Assembly: GCF_965216485.1 (NCBI RefSeq)
Contig: NZ_OZ244162.1
Span: forward strand, 744,001-808,000
DNA from: Algiphilus sp965216485
Lineage (GTDB): Bacteria; Pseudomonadota; Gammaproteobacteria; Nevskiales; Nevskiaceae
Direction of reading: 5' to 3'
Length of the DNA stretch: 64,000 nucleotides
Below, piece after piece: positions 1 to 8,337 of the stretch. Made by a program: the position numbers and the translations under genes. Each line of letters starts with the position of its first letter. Position 1 is the first letter of the stretch. The notes under the pieces are model-generated. The model was given only the letters and a program-made list of their open reading frames with translations. It did no database searches and was not told the origin of the DNA.

Positions 1-1049
1 CCACTCTGCCTTCGGCCGAACTGCGGACCCGCACCGGCGATGTGCTGGTCCGTCTCGGGCAGGCCGCGGCGGTGGTCTACGGTCTGCTCGGCATGCTGGC
101 GCCGGCGGCCCGCGATGCCCATTTCCTGAACGCCCTGGCGCAGGAGGGCTCGGCGCACAATCTCTGGTTCTGGGCTTTTGCGACACCGGTCATCGTCACC
201 AGCAGCACCGGCACACTGTCCCTGCTGCTGCTGTTGAACCGGCGGCCAGATGCCCTGGAGCAGTTGCGCGTGTTCGCCATGCTGCTGGCCATCCCCCTGT
301 TGGGCGCGAGCTTTGCACTCTCTCCGCAATGGGCGCCGATCTCCCTCTTGCTGGGCGCGATCGTCTTTCTGATCGGCGCCATGCGCTACCACGTCGAGCA
401 GGGTAGACGCGGCGAATTCATGGCCCAGTTCCTGTCGCCCCAGGTTGCAGATCTGGTGCGTCGACACGGCCTGCAGGGCGCTACGGCCGCCGCCAAGATG
501 GAGATCAGCGCCGTCTGCATCGATCTGCGTGGATTCACCAGCGTGACCGCGGAAACCGATTCCGAAACGGTGCTCGCCGTCCTGCGGCGGTACTACGCCG
601 CGGTCGGGCAGGTCGCCGCGCGCTACGGCGGCACGATCAAGGATCAGGCGGGAGACGGCGTGCTCATCCTGGTGGGTGCGCCGGTTGCCGATCCGGAGCA
701 CCGGCGCCATGCCATCGACATGGCGCGCGCGCTTCGTTCACTGGGCGATGCGCTCAGCGCAGAGTGGCGGGCGCGCGGGCTCGACCTGGGCGTTGGTGTA
801 GGCGCGGCCAGCGGTACCGTCACCGTCGGCGTCATCGGGGAAGGTGCGCGGCGCGAGTACACGGCGGTCGGTACGGCAGTCAATCTGGCGGCCCGCCTCT
901 GCGCGCAGGCCGCTGACGGCGAGGCGCTGATTGCGCCGGATATGGTTGATGGGGTGGCGCGTGAGGGTGATCGGCACTACGAGCACGTCAATACGCCCTT
1001 GTCGCTCAAGGGGCTGCCGGAAGCGATCCAGCCGCTGCGGCTGCGCTAG
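1..1049 (+). CDS. Class III adenylate/guanylate cyclase, membrane-bound (5' partial)
   Basis: The enzyme makes a cyclic nucleotide, most likely cAMP, at the inner membrane. The visible 348 codons hold about four hydrophobic segments and then a class III cyclase domain in the last 190 or so residues. Metal-binding aspartates are visible in DLRGFTS and in AGDGVLILVG. The lysine in GGTIKDQ is the usual adenine-selecting residue, and VNLAARL carries the conserved Asn and Arg. The reading frame is open to the window edge. A GTG at 42 could start it, but upstream codons remain open and coding-like, so the true start may lie outside. It converges with dsbD, overlapping its stop by 4 bases. cAMP rather than cGMP is inferred from the lysine. 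Confidence 0.88.
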   Translation, partial: TLPSAELRTRTGDVLVRLGQAAAVVYGLLGMLAPAARDAHFLNALAQEGSAHNLWFWAFATPVIVTSSTGTLSLLLLLNRRPDALEQLRVFAMLLAIPLLGASFALSPQWAPISLLLGAIVFLIGAMRYHVEQGRRGEFMAQFLSPQVADLVRRHGLQGATAAAKMEISAVCIDLRGFTSVTAETDSETVLAVLRRYYAAVGQVAARYGGTIKDQAGDGVLILVGAPVADPEHRRHAIDMARALRSLGDALSAEWRARGLDLGVGVGAASGTVTVGVIGEGARREYTAVGTAVNLAARLCAQAADGEALIAPDMVDGVAREGDRHYEHVNTPLSLKGLPEAIQPLRLR

Positions 1050-3178
1050 GTCTCGCTGTCTGACGCATCGAGCGCCTTCAGCACGCGGTCCACGGTCAGC
1101 AACTGCGGCAGCACTTCCGGTGCGCTGCCAGGGCGGTACACCACGTACAGCGGGACGCCATTGCGTCCGAATTCGGCCAGGGCCCGCGTGATGCGGGGGT
1201 CGCTGCGCGTCCAGTCCGCTTTCAGATAGTGCACCTCCTCACGTGCCAGCGCCGCGCGCACCGCCTGCGAGGCCAGCGTTGTGCGCTCGTTGGCCAGGCA
1301 GGTGATGCACCAGTCCGCGGTGAAGTTGACGAAGACCGTCTGACCCTGCGCGCGCAGTTCGGACACCCGCTCGGGTGACCATGTCTGCTCCGAATCATCG
1401 GTCGCCACGGCGTCCGGAGCGCTGCGCATGTTGGGAGCCGCCAGCAGGGCCACGGCGATGAGTAGTGCGACGATGCGCAGCAGGCGTGGCACGAGGTGCT
1501 GCCGGTGCCATAGCCAGGCAGCGAAGGCCACCAGCACCATGCCGATCATGACCAGCAGCAATGCCTCGGTGCCAGCCTGTCGGGCGAGTACCCAGAGCAG
1601 CCAGACCACCGACAGATAGAGCGGGAAGGCCATGGCCTGCTTGAAGTGCTCCATCCACGGTCCCGGGCGCGGCAGTCGCTGCGCCAACTGTGGAACGAAG
1701 CCGATGATCAGGAAGGGGCTGGCCAGACCCAGACCGAGGGCGGCAAAGATGGCCAGTGCGACCAGCGGAGGTTGCGTGACGGCGTAGCCGAGGGCGCTGC
1801 CCATGAACGGGGCCGTGCACGGACTGGCGACGACCACGGCCAGCACGCCCGTGGCGAAGGAGCCGCCGAGCCCCTGACGCTCGGTGAGCGATTGCCCGAT
1901 CCCCATGATGCGTGTACCGACCGTGAATACGCCAGACAGGGACAGGCCGAAGGCAAAGAACAGGTAGGCAAGTGCGCCCACGAAGACCGGAGACTGCAGC
2001 TGAAAGCCCCAGCCAAGGGCTTCGCCGGTGGCGCGCAGCGCCAGCAGCAGGCCGGCTGCCGCCAGACAGCTGACCACCACGCCCGCGGTGTAGACAAGGC
2101 CATGGGCACGCTGATGGCGACGCGTCTCGCCGGCGGCATGCATCACCCCGAGCGCCTTGATGGCGAGGACCGGGAAGACACAAGGCATGAGGTTGAGGAT
2201 GAGCCCGCCGAGGAAGGCGGCCGCCAGTACGAGCAATAGCTGCTGGCCCGCTGTCGAAGCGGCTGCGGGCGTTGTTTCGGGATTCTCTGCAGAAGGGGCG
2301 TTGTAGTTGCCCGACGCGGCAGATACCGCGGTTTCCGGCGCCTCCGGCACGGCGCCCTGTTCGGCGGTGATGCGCCAGGCCTTGCCGTCGGTCGTGCCTC
2401 CATTTCCGACGATGACCCATTGCGACTGAGGCGGCAGTTGCTCGAAGAAGGGATGCTCGGGCTGCTCCAGCCACAGCGTATTGCCCATGCGGACGATGCG
2501 CTGTGCGCGTGAGTGGTGGACCACCTCGCGTTCGATCGGAAAGATCGTGAAGCGCCCATCCGTGACCGCGTCGGGCAGTTGCACCTGAAGATGGACGCGA
2601 CCGTCGCGGTGTTCGACCCGGCTCGGCCAGTCGGCCGCCACCGGAATGGCCTCGAAGGCCGCGTCGAAGGCGTCCGACCAGATGCCGTCGACAGATGCTG
2701 CCGCGCTGGCCGTCGGCACGGTCAGTGACAGCGTGGCGGACTCGGGCACGCAGATATCGCTGCAGATCAGCCAATTCGCCGTGGCGGACAGTTGAATCGG
2801 CGTGCCCACGGGCCAGTCGGCCGGGACCTCCATATCCACGATATGCAGGGTTTCCTGGCCGTAGCCATAGTTGACGATATTGGCGAGCCGGTAGGTTTCC
2901 GGCCGCGGCCAGCGGATCGCGCTGAAGCGGATGCCTTCCGGCGCCTCCCAGTCCAGCGTGGTGGGCAATCCCGAGTCGCCCGGGTTGCGCCAGTAGGTAT
3001 GCCATCCCGGCTCGGGCAGCAGCCGCAGTGCAAGCGGGAGGGATTCGCCCGGCACGGCATGGCTGCGGTAGGCGTGGAGATCGGCCTCCGCATGATGCGT
3101 CCGCACCGGTTCCGCAGCCGCCAATGGCACGACGAGAAGGCAGGCCAGAGCCAGAATCAGGCGGTAGACTGAACGCAT
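1046..3178 (-). CDS. dsbD: Thiol:disulfide interchange protein DsbD / ScsB-like
   Basis: This inner-membrane protein passes electrons from cytoplasmic thioredoxin to periplasmic disulfide reductases. The order is signal peptide, N-terminal periplasmic domain with a CSDICVPES cysteine pair, eight-helix transmembrane domain, and C-terminal thioredoxin domain. The two membrane cysteines sit in CVFPVLAIKA and SPCTAPFMG, and the active site of the last domain is WCITC. The N-terminal domain looks like the DsbC-corrector type found in ScsB-like proteins rather than the classical E. coli DsbD alpha domain. I chose the ATG at 3178 (710 aa) because it starts directly at the signal sequence MRSVYRLILALAC. 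An upstream ATG at 3235 adds a basic stretch without merit. It lies divergent to the DUF2845 gene. Confidence 0.92.
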   Translation of the reverse strand: MRSVYRLILALACLLVVPLAAAEPVRTHHAEADLHAYRSHAVPGESLPLALRLLPEPGWHTYWRNPGDSGLPTTLDWEAPEGIRFSAIRWPRPETYRLANIVNYGYGQETLHIVDMEVPADWPVGTPIQLSATANWLICSDICVPESATLSLTVPTASAAASVDGIWSDAFDAAFEAIPVAADWPSRVEHRDGRVHLQVQLPDAVTDGRFTIFPIEREVVHHSRAQRIVRMGNTLWLEQPEHPFFEQLPPQSQWVIVGNGGTTDGKAWRITAEQGAVPEAPETAVSAASGNYNAPSAENPETTPAAASTAGQQLLLVLAAAFLGGLILNLMPCVFPVLAIKALGVMHAAGETRRHQRAHGLVYTAGVVVSCLAAAGLLLALRATGEALGWGFQLQSPVFVGALAYLFFAFGLSLSGVFTVGTRIMGIGQSLTERQGLGGSFATGVLAVVVASPCTAPFMGSALGYAVTQPPLVALAIFAALGLGLASPFLIIGFVPQLAQRLPRPGPWMEHFKQAMAFPLYLSVVWLLWVLARQAGTEALLLVMIGMVLVAFAAWLWHRQHLVPRLLRIVALLIAVALLAAPNMRSAPDAVATDDSEQTWSPERVSELRAQGQTVFVNFTADWCITCLANERTTLASQAVRAALAREEVHYLKADWTRSDPRITRALAEFGRNGVPLYVVYRPGSAPEVLPQLLTVDRVLKALDASDSET

Positions 3179-3270
3179 AGACGGTATCTGGAGGCGGGTC
3201 CGTGATGGACACGGGCGTGGGGCTAACGACCGCAAGGGTGCTTGACAAGTTCCGACGGGGCATCCGGCGG

Positions 3271-3834
3271 ATGTCCATAGTGTGCCTGAGTGCCCTCTGT
3301 CTCCTGGTCGTCAGCACGCCGGCGACTGCCACCCTGCGCTGCAGCGGCGGCATTGTCGAAGAAGGCGATAGCGCATCCCAGGTGCGCAATCTTTGTGGCC
3401 CGCCGGATCATGTCGAAGCGTGGCAGGGCGAGCCCCCGGCGATGCCGGGCGCGGTCTGGTTCTATGATCGCGGCGCCTCGCGCCTGCTGCGGGTGCTGCG
3501 CTTCCGCGCACAGCGGCTCGTGCGTATCGACAGCGATGGCTACGGCTTCGGGGCTGGTGGGGGGCGCAGCAACTGCCGACCGGGAGAGCCCATGCCGGGG
3601 TGGTCGGCCTACCGTCTGCTGGTGGCGTGTGGTGCACCCCAGACGCGGACAGTGATCGGTCATATTGCCGCACCACCGCCTCCCGATTCGATCAAGGCGC
3701 CAGCGCGCACTGGACAACGACTCGTATACCGGGAACGCTGGCACTATCCATTCGGCCCTCGGGCCCACACGCGGGAGATCACGCTTGATAACGCCATCGT
3801 CACTTTCATTCGCACGCACGGGCCCGGCACTTAG
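3271..3834 (+). CDS. DUF2845 family exported protein
   Basis: A 187-residue exported protein of unknown function. It begins with a Sec signal (MSIVCLSALCLLVVSTPATA) followed by two copies of a short cysteine-containing motif, LRCSGGIVEEGDSASQV...CGPP and SNCRPGEPMPGW...CGAP, the pattern of DUF2845 (SmpA/OmlA-like short-repeat) proteins. Each repeat carries two cysteines, so disulfides are plausible in the periplasm. The frame extends upstream to an ATG at 3202, but the ATG at 3271 places the signal peptide at the N-terminus. The last 50 bases overlap the start of the next gene. Confidence 0.75.
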   Translation: MSIVCLSALCLLVVSTPATATLRCSGGIVEEGDSASQVRNLCGPPDHVEAWQGEPPAMPGAVWFYDRGASRLLRVLRFRAQRLVRIDSDGYGFGAGGGRSNCRPGEPMPGWSAYRLLVACGAPQTRTVIGHIAAPPPPDSIKAPARTGQRLVYRERWHYPFGPRAHTREITLDNAIVTFIRTHGPGT

Positions 3835-4288
3835 TCTGCTCGCTGTTCTGGTTCTCGCCGGCTGCAGCGCCGGCAGTGGCCGCCTCATGCAGCAGCACGG
3901 CGAACTCGGCGATTGTTCCGGCCCGCCACGCTGTGTCTCGTCACAGGCCGCGGACGCGGAACGCAAGGTGAAGCCACTACGTTACGCGGGCAGCGCGGCA
4001 GCGGCGCGAGAGACGTTGGTAGCGCATATCACCGCTCAGCCGCGAACCGAGATCGTCACCAATAGCGCCTGCTATGTGCACGCCACCTACACCAGCGCCG
4101 TCATGGGGTACACCGACGACGTCGAGCTCTGGTTCTGCAACGAGCCGGGCAAGGTCGAGGTGCGCTCTTCGAGCCGCATCGGCTACTACGACTTCGACGT
4201 CAACAGGGAACGCGTGGAGCGTCTGCGCGAAGCCCTCGCGGTGGATGTGGAAGCGCCCATCGGTGCCCAGGGCGGTAGCAGCCAGTAG
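3785..4288 (+). CDS. DUF1499 family lipoprotein
   Basis: A 167-residue predicted lipoprotein: the signal SLLAVLVLAGC ends in a good lipobox, and the body (AERKVKPLRYAG, then TEIVTNSACYVHATYTSAVMG, then DDVELWFCNEPGKVEVRSSSRIG) matches the DUF1499 pattern. The function is unknown. No ATG fits near the signal peptide. A TTG at 3785 preceded by GGGAG with a 7-base spacer (3773-3777) does, so I chose it. This start lies inside the end of the DUF2845 gene with a 50-base overlap in another frame, which suggests coupled translation. An ATG at 3665 would add 40 residues ahead of the signal sequence and is unlikely. Confidence 0.75.
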   Translation: MITPSSLSFARTGPALSLLAVLVLAGCSAGSGRLMQQHGELGDCSGPPRCVSSQAADAERKVKPLRYAGSAAAARETLVAHITAQPRTEIVTNSACYVHATYTSAVMGYTDDVELWFCNEPGKVEVRSSSRIGYYDFDVNRERVERLREALAVDVEAPIGAQGGSSQ

Positions 4289-4341
4289 TGGGGCGATGCG
4301 ACTAGACTGCAGGCCTCGAAACCTCAACAACACCGATATCC

Positions 4342-5718
4342 ATGCAGGACAACGACCCCTCTGAATCCGCTCCGGCGCAGCCCGCGGCTGCGACCACCAA
4401 GGCGAGCAAGAAGGCCGCGGGCCGCGCGCGTGCGGCGGCCAAGAAGCGCACTGCCTCCAAGGCAGCGGCCAAGAAGAAGACTGCCAAGAAGACGAGCGGT
4501 GGCCGAGCCGCCCGCAAAGGCGCTGCCGCCTCATCCCGCGCAACCGGCCGCCGCCGCTATGACTTCGTGCTGCTCGGAGCGACGGGCTACACCGGTGGGC
4601 TCACTGCGGAGTATCTCGCCGAGCGCGCTCCGCAGGGGGCGCGCTGGGCCATCGCCGGACGCGATATGCGCAAGCTGGAGGACGTGCGTGCGCACCTGGA
4701 GCGGGTGAACCCCACGGCTGAGGCGGTGGATTGCGTGGCAGTCGATATCAAGGACAGTGCGGCTTTGCGCCAGCTGGCGCGCGATACCCGCGTGCTGGCC
4801 ACCACCGTCGGGCCCTACGTGCTGCACGGGGAGCCGGTCGTGGCGGCCTGTGCGGCGGAAGGCACGCACTACCTCGACCTCACCGGGGAGCCGGAGTTCG
4901 TCGATACCATGTGGCTGCGCCACCACAAGACCGCCCAGCAGAGCGGCGCCAAGATCGTGCACTGCTGCGGCTTCGACAGCATTCCGCACGATCTCGGTGC
5001 CCTGTTCACTGCCCAGCAGTTGCCGGCCGAGGCGCCCAAGCGCATCGAAGGCTACGTGCGTGCCGGAGGTACCTTTTCCGGGGGTACCTTCCATTCGGCA
5101 CTGCTGGCCTTTTCCCGACTGCGTGCGACGGCCGCCGCGCATCGCGAGCGCGCGCGGCGTGAAACCGTGACGACCGCACGCAGCGTGCGCGGCGAGGTCA
5201 TGCGACCCCGCTTCGACAAGCGTCTGGATACCTGGGTGCTGCCCTTTCCCAGCGTCGATCCGCAGATCGTCATGCGTTCGGCGCGCGCCCTTCCCGTCTA
5301 TGGCCCCACCTTCCGTTACGGCCACTACGTGCAGATTCGCGAGTGGTACAACGTCGCCAAGCTGCTTGCCGGGGTCAGCACACTGATGGCCGCGGCGCAG
5401 CTGCCGCCGGCACGGCGCTGGCTGATGGGGCGCAAGCCCGCCGGCCAGGGCCCCAGCGACGAGCAGCGCCGACGTGGCTGGTTCCGCGTGCGCTTCTTCG
5501 GTGAAGGGGGCGGCCGTTCGGTCATCGTCGATGTCACCGGAGGCGATCCAGGATACGGCGAGACCGCGCGCATGCTGGGAGAATCGGTGTTGTGCATGGC
5601 CTTTGACGATCTGCCCGACGTTGCCGGGCAGACGACGCCGGCCATCGCCATGGGTGACGCGTTGCGTCAGCGGCTGGATGCCATCGGTATTCGATTCTCG
5701 CTGGTGGAATCCAAATGA
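4342..5718 (+). CDS. Trans-acting enoyl reductase/saccharopine dehydrogenase-like protein with Lys/Ala-rich tail
   Basis: A 458-residue NAD(P)-dependent reductase-like protein. A Rossmann fold begins near residue 74 with LLGATGYTGGLTAEYLAE, and conserved stretches such as GEPVVAACAAEGTHYLDLTGE and VHCCGFDSIPHDLG place it in the saccharopine dehydrogenase-like/trans-acting enoyl reductase family. Substrates are often unknown; mycobacterial relatives act in polyketide lipid synthesis. Residues 20-72 form an unusual extension made almost only of Lys, Ala, Arg, Thr and Ser, like histone H1 or AlgP-type repeats, so it may bind DNA or polyphosphate. The following small membrane gene overlaps its stop by 4 bases, suggesting co-translation. 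The substrate cannot be inferred. Confidence 0.82.
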   Translation: MQDNDPSESAPAQPAAATTKASKKAAGRARAAAKKRTASKAAAKKKTAKKTSGGRAARKGAAASSRATGRRRYDFVLLGATGYTGGLTAEYLAERAPQGARWAIAGRDMRKLEDVRAHLERVNPTAEAVDCVAVDIKDSAALRQLARDTRVLATTVGPYVLHGEPVVAACAAEGTHYLDLTGEPEFVDTMWLRHHKTAQQSGAKIVHCCGFDSIPHDLGALFTAQQLPAEAPKRIEGYVRAGGTFSGGTFHSALLAFSRLRATAAAHRERARRETVTTARSVRGEVMRPRFDKRLDTWVLPFPSVDPQIVMRSARALPVYGPTFRYGHYVQIREWYNVAKLLAGVSTLMAAAQLPPARRWLMGRKPAGQGPSDEQRRRGWFRVRFFGEGGGRSVIVDVTGGDPGYGETARMLGESVLCMAFDDLPDVAGQTTPAIAMGDALRQRLDAIGIRFSLVESK

Positions 5719-6095
5719 TCACGGCTTCGCGCGCTTTCTTGATTGTCATGGGGCTCGGCTTCATCGCGCTGGGCCTCAACGGCTTGCTCAACCCGCTCGG
5801 GCACCTTGCACCCTATGGCCTGGATTACCAGACACCCGGCTGGATCGGGGAAATCCGCGCCAACTACGGCGGCATGCATATCGGTATCGGCGTGTTGACC
5901 ACGCTGGGCGCGCTGCATCACGCCTGGCGGCGCAATGCCCTTGCCGTGCAACTGGTCTTCCTCGGAGGGCTGGCCATCGGACGCACGCTCTCGGTCTTTC
6001 TGGATGGCATGCCGCCGACCTTCGCGCTGATCTTCATCGCCATTGAATGGGTTGGCGCCGGCCTGGCGCTCTTGTTCCTGCGGAGCAGCAGCTGA
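5715..6095 (+). CDS. DUF4345-like small membrane protein
   Basis: A 126-residue inner-membrane protein with four predicted hydrophobic segments: AFLIVMGLGFIALGLNGLL, IGIGVLTTLGALHHA, AVQLVFLGGLAIGRTLSV and FALIFIAIEWVGAGLALLFL. The motif EIRANYGGMHIGIG resembles DUF4345 proteins. The function is unknown. Its ATG overlaps the stop of the enoyl-reductase gene (ATGA), and its own stop overlaps the next start by one base, so the three genes probably form one transcript. Confidence 0.7.
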   Translation: MITASRAFLIVMGLGFIALGLNGLLNPLGHLAPYGLDYQTPGWIGEIRANYGGMHIGIGVLTTLGALHHAWRRNALAVQLVFLGGLAIGRTLSVFLDGMPPTFALIFIAIEWVGAGLALLFLRSSS

Positions 6096-6463
6096 TGGCA
6101 GGGCTGTGGCTGGGTCTGGGCGCTGCCTTCGGGTTACTTGGCGTAGCCGCTGGCGCCTTCGGTGCGCATGCACTGCGCGGCAGGCTGAGCGAGGAGCTGA
6201 TGGCCGTGTTCCGCACTGCGGTGGAATACCAGTTCTATCACGTGGCAGCCCTGCTGGCGGTGGGCCTGTTGGCGCGCCAGGCACCGGGCCCCTGGCTCAG
6301 TGCCTCCGGTATCGGCTTTGCCTTCGGCGTGGCCGTCTTCTCCGGCAGCCTCTACATCCTGGCGCTGTCGGGTGTCCGCGCCTGGGGCGCGGTCACGCCC
6401 ATCGGCGGACTCGCTCTGATGGTCGGTTGGCTGTGCCTCATCGTGCACGTGGCGCGGCTCTGA
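6095..6463 (+). CDS. DUF423 family membrane protein (YgdD-like)
   Basis: A 122-residue inner-membrane protein with four hydrophobic segments. The pattern AAFGLLGVAAGAFGAHALRGRLS followed by FRTAVEYQFYHVAALL is diagnostic of the DUF423/YgdD family, small membrane proteins of unknown role. I start it at the ATG at 6095, which shares one base with the preceding TGA; the frame's earlier ATG at 6047 lies inside the upstream gene and would add a non-family extension. Confidence 0.82.
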   Translation: MAGLWLGLGAAFGLLGVAAGAFGAHALRGRLSEELMAVFRTAVEYQFYHVAALLAVGLLARQAPGPWLSASGIGFAFGVAVFSGSLYILALSGVRAWGAVTPIGGLALMVGWLCLIVHVARL

Positions 6464-6529
6464 TCCGGGAACCCTGCCTGCGGTCACCGGTCTATGCGCT
6501 GCGGGGGTCGTATCGAACAGGAGCAGCCG

Positions 6530-7039
6530 ATGCAACGACGCACACTTCTTGGCGGCCTCGCGGTCGCGTCCACCATCCCACTAGGAGCGATCTCCATGCG
6601 ACTCGGAGCGAACAAGCCATCCCATAAGGACTACTGGAAGCAGGTGCTGGAAGCGGACGCCTACCACATCCTGTTCGAGGAAGGCACCGAGCGCGCAGGC
6701 ACCTCGCCACTGAACCATGAAAAGCGCGCGGGCACCTTCGTCTGCGCGGCCTGCTATCTGCCGCTGTTCAAGCACACGCAGAAGTACGACAGCGGTACCG
6801 GTTGGCCCAGCTTCTTCGATACGCTGCCCGACGCTGTCGACACGAAGCGCGACTTCAAGCTGATCCTGCCGCGCACGGAGTATCACTGCGCCCGCTGCGG
6901 TGGCCATCAGGGCCACGTCTTCGAAGACGGGCCGGAGCCCACCGGCCTGCGCTACTGCAACAACGGCCTGGCGCTGCGCTTCGTGCCCGAGGAAGAGGCG
7001 CTGCCGGAGGCGCGACTGCCTGAAGGGGCCTCCAGTTGA
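6530..7039 (+). CDS. msrB: Peptide-methionine (R)-S-oxide reductase MsrB with Tat-like signal
   Basis: The enzyme reduces methionine-R-sulfoxide in proteins. The 169-residue protein has two zinc-binding CxxC pairs (CAAC, CARCGG) and the catalytic cysteine in RYCNNGLALRF. Ahead of the domain lies MQRRTLLGGLAVASTIPLGA, a twin-arginine-like signal, so the enzyme probably works outside the cytoplasm. The ATG at 6530 has GGAG (6520-6523) six bases upstream, which decides the start. msrA follows with a 4-base overlap, so both stereoisomer-specific enzymes are made together. An exported MsrB needs a periplasmic reductant; DsbD is encoded 3.4 kb upstream, which is suggestive only. Confidence 0.9.
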   Translation: MQRRTLLGGLAVASTIPLGAISMRLGANKPSHKDYWKQVLEADAYHILFEEGTERAGTSPLNHEKRAGTFVCAACYLPLFKHTQKYDSGTGWPSFFDTLPDAVDTKRDFKLILPRTEYHCARCGGHQGHVFEDGPEPTGLRYCNNGLALRFVPEEEALPEARLPEGASS

Positions 7040-7677
7040 GCCCGCGTAGCGTCCTGGGGCTGGTGCTGGTGACGATGCTCGGCACCGCCTGCGCGCAGGC
7101 GGACGACAAGGCCCTTGTGCCCTCGGCCAAGGCCGAATTGGAGACGGCCTATTTTGCGGGCGGCTGCTTCTGGTGCACCGAGGCCGATTTCGAAAAGCTG
7201 GACGGTGTGGCTGAAGCGGTCTCCGGGTACATGGGGGGCGAGGTCGCCTCACCGAGCTACAAGGAGGTCAGTCGCGGCAATACCGGGCACACCGAAGCTG
7301 TGCGCGTGCACTACGACCCGGACGTGATCAGCTACCGCGCCCTAGTGGCATTTCATTGGCGCAATATCGACCCCACCGTGGCCAATCGGCAGTTCTGCGA
7401 CCGCGGCAGCCAGTATCGCAGCGGCATCTACTACCTTAATGACGCCCAGGAACGCATTGCCCGCGACAGCCTGGAGACGATGCAGCAACGCTTCGACACG
7501 GTCCATACCGAGGTCGAGAAGGCCACCACCTTCTACCCGGCCGAGGATTATCACCAGGATTACGCCGACAAGAATCCGCTGCGCTATCAGGCCTACCGCT
7601 TCAACTGTGGCCGGGACGCGCGTCTCAAGAAGCTGTGGGGTGACGAAGCCGGCAAGCTGCCCGCAGACGCCGGCTGA
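7036..7677 (+). CDS. msrA: Peptide-methionine (S)-S-oxide reductase MsrA, exported
   Basis: The enzyme reduces methionine-S-sulfoxide. The 213-residue protein has the active-site motif GGCFWCTEADF, the conserved SGYMGG segment, GHTEAV, and the family signature YPAEDYHQDY. It starts with MSPRSVLGLVLVTMLGTACAQA, a Sec signal or lipoprotein-like signal, so it is predicted to be periplasmic like the neighbouring MsrB. The start is a TTG overlapping the msrB stop (TTGA), with an AAGGGG-type ribosome site just upstream; no ATG exists ahead of the signal. Translational coupling with msrB is likely. Confidence 0.9.
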   Translation: MSPRSVLGLVLVTMLGTACAQADDKALVPSAKAELETAYFAGGCFWCTEADFEKLDGVAEAVSGYMGGEVASPSYKEVSRGNTGHTEAVRVHYDPDVISYRALVAFHWRNIDPTVANRQFCDRGSQYRSGIYYLNDAQERIARDSLETMQQRFDTVHTEVEKATTFYPAEDYHQDYADKNPLRYQAYRFNCGRDARLKKLWGDEAGKLPADAG

Positions 7678-7725
7678 TGGGGCAGACCTGACAGGCCGAC
7701 CCGGCGGTGTGACAATGCAGGCCCC

Positions 7726-8337
7726 TTGGATCACTGGCCGCCTGCGTTGTCCACTGCCGCTCCCGCCCTGTTGCTTGCCTCCCAGTCGCCGCGCCGTCGC
7801 GCCATGCTGGCAGAGCTCGGCTTCGCCTTCGAGACGGCGGCCGCGGATATCGACGAGACGCCGCAGCCACAGGAATCCGGCGCCGACTTCGCGCGCCGCA
7901 TGGCCGAGACCAAGGCCCGCACATTGGCGCGGCCTGGAATGACGGTGCTGGCAGCGGATACCGATGTCACCCTCGACGGCGTCATCCTCGGCAAGCCGCG
8001 CGACCGCGCACACGGCCTCGACATGCTGCGCTCGCTCTCGGGACGCAGCCACCATGTGCACAGTGCCGTGGCAGTGATGCATGAAACGGTGATGGAAGTG
8101 ATTCAGACCACGACCCAGGTCGACATGGGCGAAATTGCGCCGGCGGAAGCCGAGGCCTATTGGGCCAGCGGTGAACCTGCCGACAAGGCGGGTGGATACG
8201 CCATCCAGGGCTTCGCTGCGCGCTGGGTACGCCGCATTGACGGCAGCATCAGTGGTGTCATCGGGCTGCCGATGGTCGAGACGGTGGAGCTGCTGCGCCG
8301 CTTCGGCGTCACGCCACAGCCGGTGGCTGCGGCGTGA
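7726..8337 (+). CDS. maf: Maf family nucleotide pyrophosphatase
   Basis: Maf proteins hydrolyse non-canonical or modified nucleoside triphosphates (dTTP/UTP, or m7GTP) to monophosphates as housekeeping. The 203-residue product has the N-terminal signature LLLASQSPRRRAML, a catalytic aspartate in AADTDVTLDG, and the family segments GKPRDRAHGLDMLRSLSGR and YWASGEPADKAGGYAIQG. The DKAGGYAIQG form fits the dTTP/UTP (YhdE) branch. Placement directly before rng matches the E. coli yhdE-rng order. The start is uncertain: TTG at 7726 or TTG at 7744, as there is no ATG near the conserved N-terminus. Confidence 0.87.
   Translation: MDHWPPALSTAAPALLLASQSPRRRAMLAELGFAFETAAADIDETPQPQESGADFARRMAETKARTLARPGMTVLAADTDVTLDGVILGKPRDRAHGLDMLRSLSGRSHHVHSAVAVMHETVMEVIQTTTQVDMGEIAPAEAEAYWASGEPADKAGGYAIQGFAARWVRRIDGSISGVIGLPMVETVELLRRFGVTPQPVAAA

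Noticed and set aside
3242..3280. Perfect TTGACA at 3242-3247 as a promoter of the DUF2845 gene
   Set aside because: No -10 element lies 16-18 bases downstream, and the ATG comes only 23 bases after it, too close for a promoter with a leader.
1395..3389. A 664-codon minus-strand frame overlapping dsbD in another frame
   Set aside because: The translation is Arg/Ala/Gly-rich and lacks any conserved segment, whereas the dsbD frame has complete domains and catalytic cysteines.
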